Below, piece by piece: positions 59,545 through 64,000 of a DNA stretch of 64,000 bases. The stretch comes from Gelatoporia subvermispora B. Taxonomy: Eukaryota > Basidiomycota > Agaricomycetes > Polyporales > Gelatoporiaceae. The translations under genes and the position numbers were made by a program. The DNA is taken from assembly GCA_000320605.2 (NCBI GenBank), contig KB445791.1, positions 1,344,298 to 1,408,297 of the forward strand, in the 5' to 3' direction. The notes beneath the pieces are model-generated. The model was given only the letters and a program-made list of their open reading frames with translations, made no database searches and was not told the origin of the DNA. How positions within the stretch are numbered: the first letter of the stretch is position 1; each line of letters starts with the position of its first letter.

Positions 59545-59853
59545 GTCGCGGAAGTCGTGCACGTCCGTGACGAACATCGACATCACAAAGTATATGCTCG
59601 GCACCAGAACCTGCCTTGCCCGTCCTCCAACATGGGTGGAGTTCATCTCAGGGTCCTGACGGTGAACGCCTGAGGAGCAGGTTCTGGTGTGATCCGCGTC
59701 CACAACTTTCTGGTCGATGACTTCTTTGTCTTGAGTTCACCACAGATCCTTCCTTGAAGATACTTGCGTATGTGACAGTCGGGGCGAAGTAGAGCTACAT
59801 ATACAGTCCGACATGGGTCACTACGTAAACAACGTGCACCATCATAGGCCGTG

Positions 59854-62800
59854 CTAGTACGCTATACGTTCAGTTCCATGAGTTACGGTGTTTCTCTCAC
59901 GAGGCAGAGCCCCTCGTGCCATGTCGAGCAGCGCTTCCTTATCGCCGCTCTCCTCGACCAGAGCGCGCAGCATTCCATTAGGGTTCTTTAGAAGAGCTCT
60001 GGGCGTGTCAAACTCGACCTGGATAGAGCGGGCGTCTGAATCAACGTCGCGCCCAGGTGAGGGTTGCGGGGAACTTACTATTCTTCCAGCGTCGAGCACC
60101 ATCTATAAATGAATGCAGAATCAATGAAGGTGCGCCATAGAACCGTTCTTTGAACTCACGATCTTGTCGGCGTCCATGATCGTTTGTAAACGGTGGGCGA
60201 TAGTGAGCAGCGTTACGTCTTTGCCCAGCTCCGTTCTCAGGGAACGCTGGATGATTGCATCCGTTGCGTAATCTGGTGAGATCTAGTCAGGCAAGGTTAT
60301 CTCCAGTGCTGGCAGTTTGATAGTCACCGATCGCGGAAGTAGCTGAACAAGGAACGTGAGTCACGGAACTGTGAATGACATGAGACAGAACTCTGATATA
60401 CCTTCATCCAGAATGAGAAGTTTGCTCTGCCTCACGATGGCCCTCGCAAGCGCTAGGATCTGTCGTTGTCCGACTGAGAGGTTGCTCCCCCCGCTAGCAA
60501 TTTCGCTGTCTAGCGTGATCCGTCCCTCGTCACCTTGGCCCTGGAGCGAGAACAGGCCTGCTCCACGCAAAGCATCATTCAGGACGGCATCGTCGTGCTG
60601 GTCGAAGGGGTCGAGATTCTGTCGGAGAGTGCCTGCAAGCAACTCAGGCTGTGCAGACTTCTTGAGCGCTGGTGTCAATACAAATCAAGTACACGCGCGC
60701 GCACCACTTGTGGGATGATTGTGATATGAGACCGTAGTGAGTCGAGGTTGATAGAATTCGTGTCCAGGCCATCGTAGTAGACCTTGCCCTCGGTGACGAT
60801 GCAGCGTAGCAGCGAAAGCGTGAGAGAGCTCTGAAATCCCGTGAGTTGCAGCCAACCAGGAAAACAACGTCAACCAACCTTCCCGCTACCAGTTCGGCCA
60901 ACTGGCTACCTAATCAGGTACGTCACGAGTGAGATCACAGGCACACGTACCGATACCCACGCGCTCTCCAGATTGCACTTCGAAAGACACCTCGTGTAAG
61001 ACACGTGGCCCATCCTAGAAATTCGATCCTCGTGAGTTGGGAGTTGCACCCACCGGCGATTCCTCTCACCGGAGAGTAGCGCGCAGAAAGCTTCTCCACT
61101 TTGAGCCCGCCACTGGCTGGCCAATACGCCGGGGGCACACCATCCGGTGTGGGCTTCGGTTCGTGCTCAACGTTGATGTACTGTAATACGCGCTCCAGAC
61201 TATGCATACCGGGTTCAGTATCGGTTCGGGTATCAGCTAGTAGGGTAGGTTGCTTTACCTATTACCTGAGTATGAGACAACTCGTTAGGGCCCATTGCTA
61301 ACCGGGAAGGATTGTCAAACGTACCACTCAGTTCGAGCTCGTTCATGTTACGTATCCACCATAGAATCATCTGGGCAAAGCCGACTGTATTAATATGCCA
61401 GGATCAATAAATGAATGTGTCATCTTCATTGCACAGACATACCAGCCATGTTGAGAGAAAACCCAATGTTTGACGCTTGGATATTGGTAAAGTAGACGAG
61501 GTAGATAGCGAGGCTAGACGCAAAAAGCCCTCCAAGAGCATCAAGTCGGATGCACACCCATCTAGCTCCAATCAGCACCTACGGAACAACTTTGAAAGTC
61601 GAGCTCACCTGTTCAGATTCCGGAGTGGTACTGCTGCCCGAGTGAAGCGATCAATACGCTTCATTGATTCCTTTCTAAACACCTCTTGTGCTCCATATGC
61701 ACGAATGGACGCTAGAGTTTCTTAGATACAACCGCCGACATCTGTAGAGGAAACGTAGACTCACTCAATCCACCTATGGCAGCTCCGAAGTGTCCCAAAA
61801 CGGGTGCTTTCGCATTGCTTGACTCTCTCTTGACGCAGAGTTGTGCTTTCATGTATATTTGTCCACAAGCTCCTCCAATTACTGCAATGATAATGCCTGG
61901 AATGGAAAAGATCGGCGAAAAAACAATCACAGCGAAAAGCCGGACGCTCATTTCCAATGTTTGGTTCATTATATAAAACACGAAGTTCTGGACCTTCGAA
62001 TCGACTACCATGCAACGCCTGTGGGTATCATGCATCATGAATTGTCAAATATACTCACTTGTATCGATATCTTGCGTGCAACGCGCGATGATACGGGAAA
62101 CAGGCGTCTTGTCAAGCCACCTGTGGACAAGGCGATATCGACACGTCATGAACGATCTACACGACCCCATTTGCACGTACCTCAGCGTAGCGCCAAGTAC
62201 AGACGTAATCAGCTCTCGATGGATCTTTCTGGATGCCCTGATGCCACCAATGACCGAAGTCATCCATGTTAAGGGGAACATAGCTGTGAGAATTACAAGG
62301 GTTGCGGAGTAGATGCTCAAGTAGCTGAGAGATGGTTAACACGGAACGCACAGATAGACTCGAAACGTAATTTGCTCACTAAGCCACATGCACGTCCTTT
62401 GGGTCGTGCTCTTCATATTGCTGTGCCCAGTAGCCGAGGAACCAGATTTGCCCGGCGGTGATACAATTTGTCGCCAAGATACCTCCTGCAATCCAAGTCC
62501 AGAAGAGGATTGGGTGGGATCCACCTACAGATTTGACATATAGTTTCACTGTAATGCGTGAGCACACTGCTGTAGGTCTATCAGTCAGGAACTTACTAGC
62601 TGGCCATCCTACATGCCCAACTTCTACCTCTTCTTCAATAATCAATTTACCGTCCTTGCGTGCAGGAACATTTGGTTCGACCTCGTCAACCTCATGTTCA
62701 GCCTTGTTCACTTCTTCTTTCTCTTCCTGCAGTTCTTTCGACAATTTCTTGTTCTTTGCCAAAGCCAAAGCCAACGAGCCCATACTTGCGATCCGTCCGT

Positions 62801-64000
62801 CTGTTCCCAGAGACACGACGAAATCCGCAATTGGACTGGCGATTGCCACGTTATGCGTCTATAATTCTACCTTCATGTTGGCTCACGACGCTGATCGAAC
62901 AATCCACTTACCACCAGAATAACCGTCCTCCCACGTACCAAATCACCATTGAAACATTTGTCCACAATCCATTTCGCTGTGTGCACGTCAAGAGCTGCCA
63001 AGACCTACGCACATTCAGTATGAACATCCTGTTACTCGGGATGGGCAACCTCACGTCGTCCAACAGTAGGATCTCCGCCGAAGAGTATATCGCGCGTGCG
63101 AGCGTGACTCGTGCCTATAACGCGCATTCACGATGAGTGTCGCGCGGATCTAGACGTCTGGTTGCTAACCTTCTGACCGCCACTGAGGTGCGTATGTGCT
63201 CAGTAAATGCCAGCTAGGGCGAAATTGACCTTACCTGAGCGTCAATCCCTTTTCGCCGACTTCTGTCATGTCACCGGCGTCGAACAGACTAAGGTCACGT
63301 TGCAGAGCGCATTGTTCGATAACTGTTACTCCATACGTAGCTGTATTGATTTGAATACCGGAGAAAATATACCTTTGTTATAGCGTTCCTCATCATATGG
63401 ACTTCCGAATATGATATTGTCCTACCAGCTGTCAGTTAGCAAGTGTCATCGAAATATCGTGGTTGAAAGGCACTCACCCTGATGGTCTCATTTTGCACCC
63501 AAGACTCCTGCGCAGCATATGCTACACCTCCTTCGCGAGGCAGACTGACGTATGAACTCGGGCCTGCAGGGATATAATGCATCTCGCCTGTGATAATGCA
63601 TGAGTATGCTTCGATATCCTCACCAAGGACCCCCGAACACACCAAGGAGGGCCATGAGCAATGAGGTCTTCCCGGAGCCCGTCGGACCTACAATGAGGTT
63701 GAAATGACCGCGCTCGAAGACAAGGTCCTCCTCGACGCGAAGCGTGAACTTGCGCCGCGGAGGTCCGGGCGTCAGTGTGCCATCGCTCTCGTTGGCCCAC
63801 GTGAACGCAGCTTCGCGGATGCCAATGACGCCCGGTGTAACCTCCGCAGCGGGAACGAAAGCATGACCTTCCTTGATGGCGACAAAATTGTCCAGTAGCT
63901 CCGTCTTCGCATCGGAGAGGAGTTAGCATGCGAAATATCTAAAAGAGTCGGTACAAACTTTGTACAGGAAATCATGCACACGCTCCAAAGATACCTTGCC
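59854..64000 (-). CDS. ABC-5: ABCC/MRP-type ABC transporter, cut by window edge
   Basis: The 3' two-thirds of a further copy. The window ends inside the exon coding [13 protein letters not shown] between TMD1 and NBD1, so TMD0 and most of TMD1 lie outside. NBD1 (SGGQK exon 63182-63170), TMD2 and NBD2 (7-base exon 61265-61259) follow the same splice pattern as the other copies. A one-base deletion close to the end changes the common GASAS tail: the frame runs on through ALPRERNTVTHGTERIAY to a stop at 59854, adding about 14 residues. The NBD2 core is unaffected. The intron within the Walker B/D-loop region carries stops here, confirming that it is an intron. Confidence 0.88.

Noticed and set aside
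3840..64000. ABC copies as pseudogenes because no long frame covers them
   Set aside because: Every apparent stop or frame change falls at GT-AG introns of about 50-60 bases. The spliced frames keep all NBD motifs in each copy.

Overview
The window reads as nuclear DNA of an agaricomycete basidiomycete (mushroom or polypore). Genes are dense with introns of about 50-60 bases. A KDZ-type DNA transposase with a CxC2-like cysteine cluster, agaricomycete-specific hypothetical families and a basidiomycete-style non-reducing polyketide synthase are all present. The species cannot be named from the sequence. All exon chains below were built by hand from splice signals, reading frame and comparison between copies.

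Layout. 1-1798 holds no gene I can support firmly. 1799-3415 carries four tRNA-Lys(CUU) genes, each with a small anticodon-loop intron. Then come five copies of one full-length ABCC/MRP-type ABC transporter gene: ABC-1 (3840-10832), ABC-2 (24471-31471) and ABC-3 (32517-39517) on the plus strand, ABC-4 (58377-51381) and ABC-5 (64000-59854, running off the window) on the minus strand. The duplicated unit also carries a promoter module upstream and, in most copies, a decayed fragment of a nucleotidyltransferase-like gene downstream.

The two arrays face each other. Between them lie a non-reducing PKS (40583-47863, SAT-KS-AT-PT-ACP-TE, 2252 residues) and an RRM plus zinc-knuckle RNA-binding protein (50980-48794). 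A PKS enclosed by several MRP-type exporters suggests export of, or self-protection from, the polyketide. That link is inferred from position only.

The promoter of ABC-2 is split by a 12306-base insertion (12063-24368). It has an 8-base target duplication, an imperfect terminal inverted repeat, and a perfect 13-base inverted repeat exactly 50 bases in from each end. Inside are an intact KDZ transposase (797 residues), three further intact multi-exon genes of unknown role, and a tandem array of roughly 200-base units marked by the palindrome TGATATATCA. I regard this as a complete, possibly autonomous, cargo-bearing KDZ element, and as the most interesting object in the window.

Other notable points: the ABC genes use conserved microexons of 7, 13, 15 and 23 bases, three of them encoding ATP-binding or hydrolysis motifs; a GC-AG intron interrupts the codon of the PKS acyltransferase catalytic serine; and the KS coding region is a sharply bounded GC island.
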